DNA of 64,000 nt from Agrocybe praecox (GCA_964017145.1 OZ024848.1:3050501-3114500), one strand, 5' to 3'. Shown: positions 46,403 through 59,482, counted from the first letter of the stretch. The notes: a model not told the origin generated them from the sequence alone. A program made the numbers and translations.

Positions 46403-48945
46403 ATGTCTGACGAGAAGGCGTCGACCCCCTCACACCGCGAAAAGCGCGATAGTACGACCTCAGAAGACATCGACTTTGGAGGAGATTCCACCTTACCGCC
46501 TCCGCCTACCTTGACCGCAGAAGAGGAGCGGAAGTTATGGAGGAAGGTGGATCTGAGGCTCATGCCTATCCTCTCACTGATGTACCTTTTATCGTTCATG
46601 GATCGAGGTGAATACATACTTACCACACTCAAAACGCGCCCGCTGACCTTTGATTTGCTCAGGCAATATCGGTACAATACGTTCTCAATAATTTTGTGTG
46701 TGCGGACTCTTACGCGCACGTTAGGAAATGCCAAACTGCAAGGCTTAGTGTCCCAACTTCATCTAACAGGAAATGAGTATAACATCGCCCTTGTAAGCCT
46801 CTTCTCCGTAATATCTTTTCAATCATGCACTTACATCTCTCCAGACCATGTATTTCATCGTGAGTATCCGTTCCAAAGAACTATACCATGGCTCATTGGC
46901 TGCCCGTCTTATGTTAGCCATATTGCCTCTTCGAATGTCCTGCAAAGTGAGCCTATCTGATAGCGATGCTTATTCATCTACTCATATCTTTCGTTCCTTA
47001 GCCTTGTACTGAAGAAATTCCGTCCCTCACGGTGAGTGTCCGTCCAAGGTACCGGTACCTCGACTCCAAAATAACTCTAATGACGTCTTTCAGCTGGCTT
47101 CCGGGTATTACAGTATGTTTACCCTATCAGCATTAGTCCTACTACCCACTTCTCACTATCTTCATTTCACACAGGTAGCCTGGGGAGTTGTAATGTGAGA
47201 AATCTAATTAAAAACCAATCGCCGTTCTCGTTCCTGACCAAACAACAACAAAAGGACGCTGATGGGCCTCGTGAAGAGGTGAGTTTTTTTTTTACAGGTC
47301 GATATACATAGACGCGCCCCCTGATCATTAATGCGAATTGGTGCATAGCTACCCACAGCTGGTTGGAGTCCGCGTATGCTTAGGCGTTGCTGAGGCTGGG
47401 TTGTTCCCAGGTGTCGTGTACTAGTGAGTAAATATATCACCATGTCGAGCACGTTCTCCGAAAGTGTTCTAACAATAACGCAGCCTCACTCTTTGGTACC
47501 CCCGCCATCAATTACAGATGAGAATTGGCCTTTTCTTCGGAGCTGCATCACTCGCGGGAGCGTTCTCGGGGCTTCTTGCCTTTGGCATCAGTTTTATGAG
47601 TGGAACGCGTGGTTTGCTGGGATGGTCGTGGATTTTTGTGAGAAGCCAAAACATTCAAGGATATGGCTTGATGCTTAATCTGTCATAGATTTTGGAAGGA
47701 ATAGCCACGGTAGTGGTTGGTGTCCTCGCATTCTTCGGTATGTTGATGAAGTACCAAGCGTGCATCTGATATTTATATACACCGGAACCGTCTAGTCCTT
47801 GTCGATTTCCCTTCCACTGCAACGTTCCTGACTCCAGAAGAAAGAGCGTGGATTGTTCATAAGAAGAGTGAGATCACTCTTTTTTACCTGTGTTATTGTT
47901 GGCATTGCTGACAACCTTCTAGAATATGACAACTCAAGTGTTGGTGAGGAGGAACACTTTGAAATGCGCCATCTTTGGGCTGCAGTCACCGACTGGCAAG
48001 TCTGGCTGCACATCCTTGCATATATGTCAATCATTGGACCTCGTAAGTAGTAACTATCGTCCTATGGATAACGCTAATTTAGACGGTTTTACAGTATATG
48101 GTATCACCCTCTTCTTACCGTACGTCTATCCATCATTCGAATTTCGTACTGTGCTGCATTGCCTAACTTTTTTGCGCGTCAGTACGATCATCAACTCTTT
48201 TGGCCATACGCCTGCTATCAGTCAACTCCTGACTGTTCCACCTTACGTCCTCGCCAGTCAGTTATTCATTTCTGCAAAAAAGGAGTCATACTAATTTTGT
48301 CAATTTCCAGCTATTATGGTGTTCGTCTTTGCCCACTATTCTGATAAAATTAAGATGCGATCACCGTTCATCATCCTTGGGCTAACTTTCTGTCTCATTG
48401 GGTTCGCGATCAACATTTCTAATGCGCCGACCGGCGTCAAATATTTCGGTACTTTCTTCGTGGTTTCTGGGAGTTACGCGACTTTCCCTGGTATTGTTGC
48501 CTGGTATGCACTTTCTCAGTTCTCTTTTAAATTACTAAATAATGTTCATACTTATCGAAGGCTTGGAAATAATCTGGCTGGACAATACAAACGTGGTATT
48601 GGTATGGCTATCCACATCGGCGTTGGGAATTTCAGCGGCGCGATCGCTTCAAATATCTATCGCTCACGCGATTCTCCACGATTCCTCGTTGGACGTACGT
48701 CATTTGAGTCAGTTTTGAGTATCCTCTCTTAGCTAATGGTTTACTCTACAGATGGTTGTGAACTAATGTTTGTTGGCATCGGTTACGTCGTTGTCCCAAT
48801 TATCGTCCTCTCTTATATCCGCATCAACAAGAAGAGAGACGAAGCAGCGAAAGCGGCTCTGGAGAGTGGCGAGAAGAATAAATATACGAACCAGCAACTG
48901 AGAGAAATGGGTGATAGGGCTCCTGATTTCAGGTACACGATATAG
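46403..48945 (+). CDS. MFS transporter, allantoate permease (DAL5-like) family
   Basis: Multi-exon gene encoding about 500 residues. Exon 1 ends in LMYLLSFMDRG; following exons restore NIGNAKLQGL...LTGNEYNIAL, PYCLFECPAN, NLVLKKFRPSRWLP, and the family signature VGVRVCLGVAEAGLFPG followed by YYLTLWYPRHQLQMRIG. Then GWSWIFILEGIATVVVG, VDFPSTATFLTPEERAW, the central loop, TVPPYVLA, VFAHYSDKIKMRSPFI, GSYATFPGIVAW, LGNNLAGQYKRGIGMAIHIG and the tail QQLREMGDRAPDFRYTI. Twelve helices are expected, placing it in the plasma membrane as an anion:cation symporter for small carboxylated or ureide compounds; the substrate is not readable. The many short introns all have GT..AG borders. A truncated second copy is at 60036-61995. 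Confidence 0.92.
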
Positions 48946-49412
48946 ATCGAATGTCATGTTTTTATGTTTTTTATGGGACCATTATATCATTGATATTGTA
49001 ACATAACCATACTACGCTAAAGTGTGCTTAGCTATATACCTCCATGGCTCTGTATCTCTTATTTGACGTCTCTGGGAGAGAATTTAATTTGAAAGCTGTA
49101 GCAACAAAGAACGGTCCGATTTATTATAGGCTTGCATGTTCTCGAAACGAGTAGTTTTTTCTGGTGCTTTCTGTACAGAAATAGGAATATCTATGACAGG
49201 GCAATCCGAATGACTCGTGCGGTCCCTTTCAAGGTTGTCGAGGCCTCCGCGATTCCGGATAGTCCGGTACCGCCGCATTGCCTGCTTACCATTGTCAATG
49301 GCGCTGGTAGTATGTTCACAGCATCACAGCATCTCTGACTCGGGCTTTAGACGTTTGTCATTGAGTCATAAAGATTAATAACAGCTATGTACACAGGTTA
49401 TTCACGATGCAG

Positions 49413-49419
49413 TATATAA
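49413..49419 (+). promoter_or_regulatory. TATA-like box
   Basis: TATATAA lies about 95 bp upstream of the ATG at 49512. Confidence 0.45.
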
Positions 49420-49511
49420 GCAAAAGACCGAATAGAGCTTTCTCTATATTCGCTCTCCACAAACAACACAACTAAAAGACGATAAACACTACTCAGAAAA
49501 CCCCCCCAAAG

Positions 49512-50223
49512 ATGCCTCAATCTCAAGGATTTTCTGCTCGTCGAAAGGACTTCATCAAGGTAAATTTATACCAGAAACTTACTGTAAAGCGGTTCTTTAA
49601 TGCGAATGTTATAGTCCATCAAAGCCAAAGCCCACAGTGAGGGGAAAATGTTCAAGGTCGCATTGCAGGAAGAGAAATCAACCAAAGCTGCCAAGGTACT
49701 GACTTATCCCAGAAGCACGCACATAGTATAGCCTTATTGATTTAAATATTATAGAGCGTCCAACTCGGATACACCAGGAATGAAGACGCAGACCTATACC
49801 AACGAGACCTCAAGAAGTCTCGTATCCAAACTACCTTATATGATGATAACGAACTGGACCTCAAAGAAGAGGATGTGTATGAATTCAACGTCGACCAGGC
49901 CGACGTGGATAGCACCGACTTCAAGCATAACACAGATATGACAGTAACCCTTCTCGATATTGCTAAACCGGCCAAGCCAAGAGGTGCTTCAGAACACTTT
50001 TTTTTGGGGGAAGTTCAAAGCTAACTAATCTGATTCTGCAGGAGTTGCCAAAGATTTCGAGATAATCCCCAAGTCTCGCAACGAAGAGTTTGAGGTCTGG
50101 GAAGAGTACGAATATGAGCAATGGGAGGACGACTGGGAAGAAGTTTATGATGAACGACGCGCCGTCGATAAGAGGCCTTCCTACTCTTCTGTTTTGCGCG
50201 GGATGGACAATGATAATAGGTAG
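49512..50223 (+). CDS. Small acidic hypothetical protein, 179 aa
   Basis: Exons 49512-49559, 49615-49695, 49755-49983 and 50042-50223 with clean GT..AG borders give 180 codons. I do not recognise the family. The N-terminus is basic (RRKDFIKSIKAKAH). The middle is acidic (NELDLKEEDVYEFNVDQADVD). The end has an unusual Glu/Asp/Trp/Tyr-rich run (EEFEVWEEYEYEQWEDDWEE) followed by a basic tail. No signal peptide or membrane segment. A TATA-like box and four in-phase exons argue that it is transcribed. It lies between the transporter and the convergent mannosidase gene. Confidence 0.6.
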
Positions 50224-50435
50224 AGAAACGGGTGCTGAAGCGGACGACGATTATGTGTATACCAAACACATGGTTTTATTTCATTTGACACGGACATGGG
50301 AGGAAGGGCCATGGATGATGATCACAGGTTGCTTCTATCCCAGATATGATGTTCTAAATCATGGATTCTGGGGTGTTCAAAGTTAGATACATGTCATTTG
50401 TACCTACCTACTAGCAACAAGAGAAAGAGTGTTGA

Positions 50436-53400
50436 TTAATTATATCCACCAGTTGAGATGGATGGTGGAAGTGCATCTTTACCACTACCACAACCAAGGG
50501 TGATATCATCCGACAATGTGAGTTCTACCAAAGACCCGGAGACAAAAACATCCCAGTCAAGATAGCAGTTGGACTTGTATGGTTTTCCATTGACTGAAAC
50601 ACTCTGACAAGTCCGAAGGTGAGATTAATAAGTCGTTGAAGATTGTTAAATTAGGAATGTACCTTGACAAACACATTTCCTCCGGTGCCATCTTCTGGGT
50701 TTCCGGTAAATCCGTGCGACACAATGGTCGTCGTGGTATTGAAAAGTGGGTTAAAGAAGGATATTTGCGGGAAATAGGGCGATGACAAAAGTAATTGCTG
50801 AGTTGCTGGAAGAGGGTACATGCCTGTCAAGTAGAATGCCGCGTAACTTCCCATAGCACCTAGAGTGACAAGCATTTAGACTGGCAGACAACGAACGTTT
50901 GTGTTTCATATTACCTGAATCTGTAATAGAGAAAAATAATTAAAACGTGCGTCGGAAAGAAAGGGGGTCGACCTTACCGTCATTTCCAGGGAGTCCATTC
51001 GTCGAGGTATTGAAGAATTCAGCGATGACCTGTCTTGATCTTTGAGTGCTCAAGCCTGGACGGTTCGCATAGTGATACATGAAAGGCATCTGTTGCGACG
51101 GCTCATCCGTGGACTCGAAATAGGACTGATTAAAGATAAAGTCGAGGCGCGTAATGAAACTCTGGACTCCTCCCTGGAGCTCAATGAGCTTCTGTGTATC
51201 TTGGGGGAAATACTGATATACACTGAGTGAGATAGTCTCCAATGACCAAAAATAGATGAACGTACTTGAGAATACTATTGAAGTGAATGAGCAAAATATT
51301 CAGATCCGAGAAGTGATTTCAAGTGGACTCACAATAATCGGCGAACCTTCGTAGAAACCATCGCGATTAGCAGCGTTCAAGAAGCATGTTGCCATTGCTG
51401 GGTCGTGAATACTGCAGTGTCTAGGGTCGGTGAAATTGAATGTCCCGTCAGCAAAACGAGGCTAAAGGGGCAATTGTCAACGACGAAGAGAATGACGAGA
51501 CGCAGTAGAACGAACGGAGTTACCTGAAGCATGCCAACAACGTTGGGACTGTCTGGTACTGTGATGTTAGGGTTCCACACATTTACGAAGTTGCCGGCGC
51601 GTTTCAAGTACTGAATTAATGCAATTAAGTTAGAATATCGGGAACAAGAAAAATTACCAGACGCTATACCTTTTGTTTATCCGCAGTCTTTCCGAGGACC
51701 TTAGCCACTTGGGATATTGCAAAGTCGTTGAAAGAGTGCTATCATGCATTGTCATCCTCCATTGGAGAAAGGAGCATAATCCAAACACTTACCTCAGCTG
51801 TGCGGGATACCTGTTTGGTGTTTGCACCGCCTGCATCAAACATATCCTGCGGAATATAACCTAAAGAGAATAAGTCAAAACTTGGGATCCACGGATATAC
51901 AAATAAAGTTACCTAGTTGCTTCCATAAATTTACTTGTCGACCTTGAAGGTTCCAATTTGGAGGTTGAAGTTCAGCGTCTGCAAGCAATGCATTGTATAG
52001 GTCGGTTGCTGAAACGCCTAAGGCAGCGGCTTGCTTGCTGAATCTGTGCAAACGAACCTGGTTCAATTTACTGACTAAATGCATTCATTTTAAACACGTA
52101 CTTTACAAAGAACTCTCCGAGGATGGGATCCGCGTCTGTTTTTGATCAGAAAGATTTACACCGAGATATGCGATGAGATAACGTACTGCTACCGCCTTGA
52201 ACGAAATGCATGGCTGTCGCACCGCGACACTCGGGAAGCCAACCTACATCATGGATGGTAAATGTATACATTCTATATAAAGATTCATCCAAACAAACCT
52301 TCATGTTTTTGAATGTCGATCATGCCACGAACGATCCTGGAAAATGTAACAGGGTCATGTAAGGACATGAGTGGGTAAAGGGTTCGGTATGTGTCCCAAT
52401 TGCAGTAAAGTGAGTCATAGTAAGGCTCGGTCGAGTTCCACTTGGGATTTTCGCCAGTATCTAATCGCCGAACAAGTGAAAATGTTAAGTCTGGAGTTAC
52501 TAAACAGTAATCATTTGAAACATACAATCAGCAGGGGAAATATGTGTCCTGTATAGCTATACATAGCATTCAGCCTGGTTTCAAGGACGTTAGAGCTCAT
52601 GGAAGTACAGACCGAAGAGTAGAATAACTGTGTTGTCTCCAGAGAAACATTGGTGGTGTCAACTTGGACGCGTGAAAGCAGATCGTTCCATTGTGCACGA
52701 TTAGCAGTATGCACGCGGTCGAAATCGAAGTCAGGGATTTCCTCTTGAGCATTGGCGCATGCTTGGGCAGTAGAAATCAGGGAAACGCCCACACGAGCCA
52801 GGATAGTCGTTGGCTGTCCAGCTGGGGCGGGGTTGAAAGTGAAGAGAGCACCCATTTCGGAGACAAAACCTAGAAAAAATAAATTCAAACAATCCATAAT
52901 GCCTTCTTTGAGGAGATATTTGTAATGCTGACCATAGTAAACCTGCAAGAGATTCGTAGTCCCTCGAACGGGGAAATTGGATAGCCAGACTCCGTATTCA
53001 GTCGGCTTTCCGAGGATGAATCCTTCTGCTTTGAAGTCCACGCACGTGAACGCATTATATCGACCTAATTATTTTTAGGCATTGGTACGTGCTAGGTTCC
53101 ACAATGGACGATTTAAGACTTACCAGGCCCAAACGAAGCCGAAAATGAAGCGCCTCCTTCGACTCTTGCAGTGTCAGGATCAAGGGTCATTACTGGGTTT
53201 GTACTACTCTTTTGCCCGTCGTTGGTGATGTCGACGAGGAGTCGAGGATTTGCCGTTCCAGCGGGGAATGTGTAGCGGTGCAAAGCAGTTCGGCGCGTCG
53301 CTGTAAGCTCTACGCGTATGGAATTTGACTAGACATGATTTAACTTCCTGAATCAGACCAATCCGAAAAATAACATACGAGGTTTGTAGAAAAGTATCCA

Positions 53401-54014
53401 GGAGACGCAAAGTCATCAGGAAGACCTACAGCAGACAAAGTTAAATGGACGCGAAGGGAACATGATTTTAACTCAATCGTACCGTTGGGTAATACCTTTC
53501 GAAGGATCTTTCTGTTGGCCATGGTAGTCGGGCATTTTTCGAAGGTTGAACATTCCAAGAAAGGAAAAAGTTTGAAGTTGGATAACGGAACAGCTCCTCC
53601 AGTACCACTGTCATGCAATTGAGAGAAACCAGTTACATTGAACTGAGGATCACCATCGTATCCAGCATGCTTGGAGAGGGATATGTCAGATAGATGTATA
53701 TTACGGTAGGAGTTGATATTTCACATTTCCAGGGGAGTCTGTGTCCATGCCGGCCTTGATCATACCATGGGGAAGCGTCGCACCAGGAAAGACATGGCCT
53801 CCATTCGTGGTTCCAATGAATGGAATAACAAGGCTGGCGGGATCTGTTATCTTGGGAATTGGACGAATGGGAGCTGCAGATGTCGCGCTCGGACTGGAGC
53901 TACTTCTGAATAAGAGGAATCAGACACAGAAGGTCGCTCCAAGGTCAAAACTACCTACATGACATTTTGAGCATTGACAATGCCCAAAAAGCCAACTATA
54001 GCTAGATATTTCAT
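50436..54014 (-). CDS. Secreted GH92 alpha-mannosidase
   Basis: Calcium-dependent exo-alpha-mannosidase family, removing mannose (mostly alpha-1,2) from glycans or mannoproteins. Start at 54014 with a signal peptide (MKYLAIVGFLGIVNA). Numerous short exons follow. Family landmarks: LVIPFIGTTNGGHVFPGATLPHGM, TGFSQLHDSGTGGAVPLSNF, RTHISPAD then WNSTEPYYDSLYCNWDTYRT, LMSLHDPVTFSRIVRGMIDI, GWLPECRGATAMHFVQGGSNADPIL, FYEGSPI.YSQYFPQD, MPFMYHYANRPG and the late GAMGSYAAFYLTGMYPLPATQ. The last exon ends CGSGKDALPPSIS...YN at 50436. The apparent break near 52560 disappears when an intron is placed so that LFYSS joins LYRTHISPAD; no disablement was found. A TATATAAAG-like box lies ~36-44 bp upstream on the minus strand (54050-54058). 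Likely extracellular, about 800 residues. Confidence 0.92.
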
Positions 54015-54058
54015 GATTTGGGGTAATGATTCTTTTTACTACTCCACGTCTTTATATA

Positions 54059-54867
54059 AAGACCAAACGTAACACCCGGGACGTACGATCATCAGAATAG
54101 CCTAGTCGTAGCGCATTACGACCTGCGAGAAGGTCAGGTGGGGTCGGGTCATGCTGCAGAAGGAGGGCTACTAGGCGAACAAGAATCGTTGGAACACATG
54201 GTGTAATAGGAGCGTTCTTCTTTTACATTGTCAGAGCTCTCGAAATCGGAGTCCACAGAAGACTTATTATGACACTCGTGTAATCATTTAAAGGGTCAGA
54301 CAAATAAATAGATTTTGCCAGCAATCAAGCGATGTTGGAGACAAGGATTTATTGTGATTATTTTCAGCCAAATTGAAAGGAAACCCGTACGACAGATATG
54401 CCAAGTTGCTCTATCCTGCTAAGAGCGTTGTCGAACACAGTAAGCACACGACTCAGTGATCTCTTGTCGAACGGTCCGCGAGTCTGGCATCGACATTCCA
54501 TGGATACATTGAGCCCATTAATTTTAGCAAATCATGCACACGATGCCACACCTCCTATCACGCATGCCGTACGCACTTTCAAAGAATCTGGAAAGAGAAA
54601 GTTTCGAAAAGCCTGCAGGTAGTGGATACGTATATAGCCCCGCTAAGTTGGGGAAATGGCCTGAAGCCGATGATCGTTTTCGTAGTCCGATTTCGTTCCG
54701 CTTGAATCTTGACAAGCTTGACGGTCTGGTCAATATGATCGTGACTTTAACTACGCTCGCAATAATGTCAAGACGTTTCTATCTCTGCGGATTCTCTTTC
54801 TTTGCGGATGAATTAACAAGCAGGTTGCCACGCCCGTGATAAATCTCTAATGTCGCTCATGACGGAC
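54059..54867. other. Intergenic region between the mannosidase and acyltransferase copy 1
   Basis: Divergent promoter region. From 54749 onward it belongs to the duplicated unit that recurs before copy 2. No gene recognised. Confidence 0.5.
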
Positions 54868-54873
54868 TATAAA
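54868..54873 (+). promoter_or_regulatory. TATA box, acyltransferase copy 1
   Basis: TATAAA 64 bp upstream of the ATG, conserved in sequence and spacing in copy 2 (57518). Confidence 0.6.
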
Positions 54874-54931
54874 GAAAGCGTTCAAAGTTCTTTTTATCAC
54901 TTGGTATTTCTCTGCGCCTCTTGCATTGACA

Positions 54932-56828
54932 ATGGACTTCACGCGTCAAACTGACAAGGAAGGAACTTACGCCCGTAAACTACATGGTTTAGAGCGAATG
55001 ACTGCGGCAATGGCGTACGTTTTTGCCGCACTTCATATGTACTTTGCATAACTGACGAAATGGGGAGCTAGTCAACACCTTTCTAATGGTCACATCTTCG
55101 GTGGTCTGCATGTCAATTTTAAAGCCACGAATTTAGATCATTCGGTCCTCTTTAATCTGGCCCGAGCGGCATGGATTCGGACTCGTTTCGCCCTCCCATG
55201 GGTGGCCTGCAGATCGGTGTCCGCGTTTGAAACAGAGAAAGACGTCTGGCTACTTACCTATGAGACATGCAATGCGGACATCGCTACGAAATGGGCAAAC
55301 GAAACTTTGTTCTGGAGCAATAATATACACACGTTGGCACAATGGGAAGAAATTTTAAAGAATGCATACTGGTTGCCAGGCGATGGACGCTACGGGATGG
55401 AAATGCACATGGCCAGGTCAACCTCTAGTGGTTACTTTTTCATGTAAGTGGATCATGTATCTTGAAATATGAGTATTAACTCGATATCCAGGATATCTAT
55501 AGGACATTGGCTGGCGGACGGGAGAGCGAGCCTCACTGTTCTTGACGTATTTCTTACAAACTTTCGTAAAGAGATTATGGGCATGATTGAACCGGTCAAC
55601 AACCTCGCATGGGGAGAGGAACTTTCGCGTTTGCCTCCAGCAAATTTTCGAGTTTTAACGGCAACCAGTACGCATCGCAAGGGTCCTCTGGTGCTCCCTG
55701 ATCCGAATGTACAACGAGCCGATTTGGTATGCAATCTGACTCCTCTCAATTTCCGTATCGATTCTAATACTTTGTACTCGATTCTCTCTAGACAATTTTC
55801 ACTTATCCTCTGATAGAACGAAGTCAATGGGAAGGCTTGTCGTCTTTGCAGAGTACCATCAGACTCACCCAGGACGAAACTAAAGCATTCAATGTAGTCT
55901 GCAAGCGTCATAAAGCCAGCCTCACATCTGTTTTAATTTCGATCCATATTCTCGCAGATATCGAAACCGCATTACACTCCGTCAGCCACAACGAAGAATC
56001 ATTTCGAGGTCTGTTAAAGCATTTTAAGACCGCAGACGTATACCACATTGGTAACCACGCGGCTGATAGGGTGAGATATACCATATTCTTAGGGAATATT
56101 ACTCCAGAGTCCTGATATCTTGTCGTTTCATCAGCGTGGTGTACTTTTCCCTCAGGAATCTCCGTCTTCTGCGAGACTCGGTGCATTTGGGAACTTTGTT
56201 TGTGAAATTTTTACAACCACCCATGATATGCATCACATCCGAAGATGCATTAACGTTCAAGAGGATGGTAAAAAAATCCACACTATCCTAAATGAATCCA
56301 GTTTCTGGAACGGAATGGTGCCCGACACCTTGCACCAGCTGAAAGCTAACACCAGCACGGGGGTGAGTAATGCATCATAGTCTTAAATGTACCAATCTTC
56401 TGATCATTTTTATTTCCGTTTTCTTATAGGCCACTGCAGAAGGATTCGCTGCCATCGAAACCCTGGTGGACAGTGCCATCCCTGAGTTCGACTATTCGGT
56501 TTTCTCGGTTCCTGGAATCAGCGTCAGTTCGATCGGCAGACTTTCATCTCTTGGCCTATTCAACGATTTCACACCGTCCAGAACCCGCGAGGATGTAGGT
56601 TCACCATTCATCCTAGAGGATATGGCACTTGCTATACGTGCGACAGGTCCCAATGTCACGACTAAGGTCGTGATGGTTTGGGAATATGATGGAAAGTTGA
56701 ATATCCATCTTTTGGGCTCACCCCGATGGCATGGGCTGGATACGTGGTCCTTCTTCGAGCGAGCTGTCGAGAAGATGCTTCGGCAAATAATTGAGGATGA
56801 TCCTGCTATTACCAGTGCGAGGCTGTAA
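54932..56828 (+). CDS. HxxxDG acyltransferase-like protein, copy 1 (540 aa)
   Basis: Exons 54932-55014, 55072-55443, 55492-55726, 55792-56070, 56108-56362, 56430-56828; 541 codons, all phases fitting. The key motif is HWLADG (His157, Asp161, Gly162), the HxxxDG active site of the CoA-dependent acyltransferase superfamily that includes alcohol/trichothecene acyltransferases and NRPS condensation domains. The BAHD second motif (DFGWG) is not visible, and the C-terminal half is helical and less familiar. It is predicted to move an acyl group from a CoA or carrier donor to a hydroxyl or amino acceptor, probably in the cytosol since no signal peptide is seen. Intron 4 is only 37 nt. It sits beside a near-identical copy and near two MFS transporter copies, suggesting a specialised-metabolism locus; the product is unknown. 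Confidence 0.82.
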
Positions 56829-57517
56829 TCAAGTTTTTCGACGACAATATATAATCCTATGAATATTTTCGCCTCAACCATTCCTGATAGTGTGGCGGAG
56901 CTGGCCGTTATGCGAGAAGAGTAGAGAGCTGGAGCTTCCATAATGCGTGCTCTGAACTTTCATGTTAAATGCGTTGAACAAACCTGCCAAATATAAGTCA
57001 TGTGACTCGCCATTTTTTAGACCGCAATTTCGGTCTAGCGCTTCATATATGCATGTTCTTTATAACGGCTGTTAGTACTACAAGAGTTTGTTTGGCTACT
57101 CGAGCAGACCAAAAAGCAAAGGAAACAAAAAAGGGGTGTTTTCAGTAAGGCATCACTGAAAATTCAGACAAAAATCCAACAGGCAGTCGATTTATAAAAG
57201 GCATATCTTTTGCGGGTTGTTTGAAGCATTTTTTGCAAGTCCTACGTATTTTATTCAATTATCTTCTTTCCCTCTCTTCTCCTTTCCTTTTTCGACGATT
57301 TCCCCTTTCAGATACCGAGTAATATGGTGGGAAAACCAACTGCTCAGCCCTCCGAAGTTAGAATTGCTTCCCTACGCCCGCAACTACGCTCGCATTGCAC
57401 AATAATGTCAAGACGTCTCTATCTCTGCGGATTCTCTTTCTTTGCGGTTGAATTAGCAAGCAGGTTGCCACGCCAAACGAAAGCCATGATAAGTGTCTAA
57501 TGACGCTCATGACAGAC
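56829..57517. other. Spacer between the acyltransferase copies
   Basis: To about 56980 it is the duplicated 3' flank, then about 400 bp of unique C/T-rich sequence, then from 57382 the duplicated promoter of copy 2. Confidence 0.6.
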
Positions 57518-57523
57518 TATAAA
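57518..57523 (+). promoter_or_regulatory. TATA box, acyltransferase copy 2
   Basis: TATAAA 64 bp upstream of the ATG at 57582, same spacing as in copy 1. Confidence 0.6.
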
Positions 57524-57581
57524 GAAAGCGTTCAAAGTTCTTTTTATCATTTGGTATTTCTCTGCGCCTCTTACATTCATA

Positions 57582-59482
57582 ATGGACTTCACGCGTCAAA
57601 CTGACAAGGAACGAACTTACGCCCGCAAACTACATGGTTTAGAGCGAATGATTGCGGGAGCAGCGTACGTTTTGCCGCACTTCATCTGTAATTTGCATAA
57701 CTGACGAAATGGGGAGCTAGTCAACACCTTTCTTATGGTCACATATTCATTGGTCTGCACGTTAATTTTAAAGCCACGAATTTAGATCATTCGGTCCTCT
57801 TTAATCTGGCCCGAGCGGCATGGATTCGGACTCGTTTCGCCCTTCCATGGGTGGCCTGCAGAACTGTGTCCGCGTTCGAAACGGAGAAAGACGCCTGGCT
57901 ACTTACCTATGAGACATGCAATGCGGACATCGCTACGAAATGGGCAAACGAAACTTTGTTCTGGAGCAATAATATACACACGTTGGCACAATGGGAAGAA
58001 ATTTTAAAGAATGCATACTGGTTGCCAGGCGATGGACGCTACGGGATGGAAATGCACATGGCCAGGTCAACCTCTAGTGGTTACTTTTTCATGTAAGTGG
58101 ATCATGTATCTTGAAAAAATATAAGTATTAACTCGATATTTAGGATATCTACAGGGCATTGGCTGGCAGACGGGAGATCGGGCCTCACTGTTCTTGACGT
58201 ATTTCTCACAAACCTTCGTAAAGAGATTATGGGCATGACTGGACCGGTCAACAACATTATATGGGGAGAGGAGATTTCGCGCTTGCCTCCAGCAAATTTT
58301 CGAGTTTTAACGGCAACTAGTAAGCATCGCAAGGGTCCTCTGGCTCTTCCTGATACGAACGTACAACGAGCCAATTTGGTATGCAATCTGACTCCTCCCA
58401 AATTCCGTATCGATTCTAATCCTTTGCACTTGATTCTCTCTAGACAATTTTCACCTATCCTCTGATAGAACGAAGTCAATGGGAAGGCTTGCCGTCTTTG
58501 CAGAGTACCATTAGACTCACCCAGGACGAAACTAAAGCATTCAATGTAGTCTGCAAGCGTCATAAAGCCACCATCACATCTGTTTTAAATTCGATCCATA
58601 TTCTTGCAGATATCGAAACCGCATTACACTCCGCCAGCCGCGACGAAAGATCATTTCAAGGCCTGTTAAAGCATTTTGAGACCGCAGATGTATACCAGAT
58701 TGGTAACCACGTGGCTGATAGGGTAAGATATACCATTTTTTAGGGAACGTTACTCCAGAGTCCTGATATCTTGTCGTTTCATCAGCGTGGTGTACTTTTC
58801 CCTCAGGAATCCCCGTCTTCTGCGAGACTCGGTGCATTTGGGAACTTTGTTTGTGAACTTTTTCCGACCACTCATGATATGCATCACATCCGAGGATGCA
58901 TCGAAATTCAAGGGGATGATAAAAAAGTCCACACTATCCTAAATGAATCCAATTTCTGGAACGGAATGGTGCCCGACACCTTGCACCAGCTGAAAGCTAA
59001 CACCAGCATGGGGGTAATTAATCCATCATAGTCGTAAATACTGTACTGATCTTCTAATTATTTTGGTTTTTGTTTTCTTGCAGGCCACTCCCGAAGGATT
59101 CGCTGCCATCGAAAACCTGGTGGACAGTGCCATCCCTGAGTTCGACTATTCGGTTTTCTCGGTTCCTGGAATCATCTTCAGTTCGATTGGCAGACTCGCA
59201 TCTCTTGGTTTATTGAACGATTTCACTCCATCCAGAACCCGCGAGGACTTGGAATCACCACTCATCCTGGAGGATGTAGCACTTGCTATACGTGCGACGG
59301 GTCCCGATGTATCGAATAAGGTCGTGATGCTCTGGGAATATGATGGAAAGCTGAACATTCATCATTTGGGCTCACCCCGATGGCATGGGCTGGATACGTG
59401 GAACTACTTCGAGCGAGCTGTCGAGAAGATGCTTCGGCAAATAATTAAGGATGATCCTGCTATTACCAGTGCGAGGCTGTAA
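57582..59482 (+). CDS. HxxxDG acyltransferase-like protein, copy 2 (540 aa)
   Basis: Exons 57582-57664, 57721-58092, 58144-58378, 58444-58722, 58759-59013, 59084-59482. Every exon has exactly the same length as its partner in copy 1, and all six junctions are kept, including the 36-nt intron 4. The HWLADG motif is present and no stop or frameshift was seen, so both copies look functional. Substitutions are spread through exons and introns except for a 222-bp tract (57895-58116) identical to 55246-55467. Codon-level changes, such as NNLAWG to NNIIWG and the HNEESF to RDERSF region, could alter substrate choice, but this is speculation. Confidence 0.82.

Larger units (their letters stand above)
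54749..56980. repeat. Tandem segmental duplication, unit 1
   Basis: Similarity to 57382-59630 covers ~180 bp of promoter, the whole acyltransferase gene with introns, and roughly 150 bp after the stop. The two units are in the same direction, separated by ~400 bp of unrelated sequence. The exact right edge is approximate. Confidence 0.88.

Noticed and set aside
52511..52640. Apparent frameshift in the GH92 gene (conserved RTHISPAD appears out of frame)
   Set aside because: An intron from GTCTGT after LFYSS to TATAG before LYRTHISPAD restores the family sequence in phase, so no lesion is needed.
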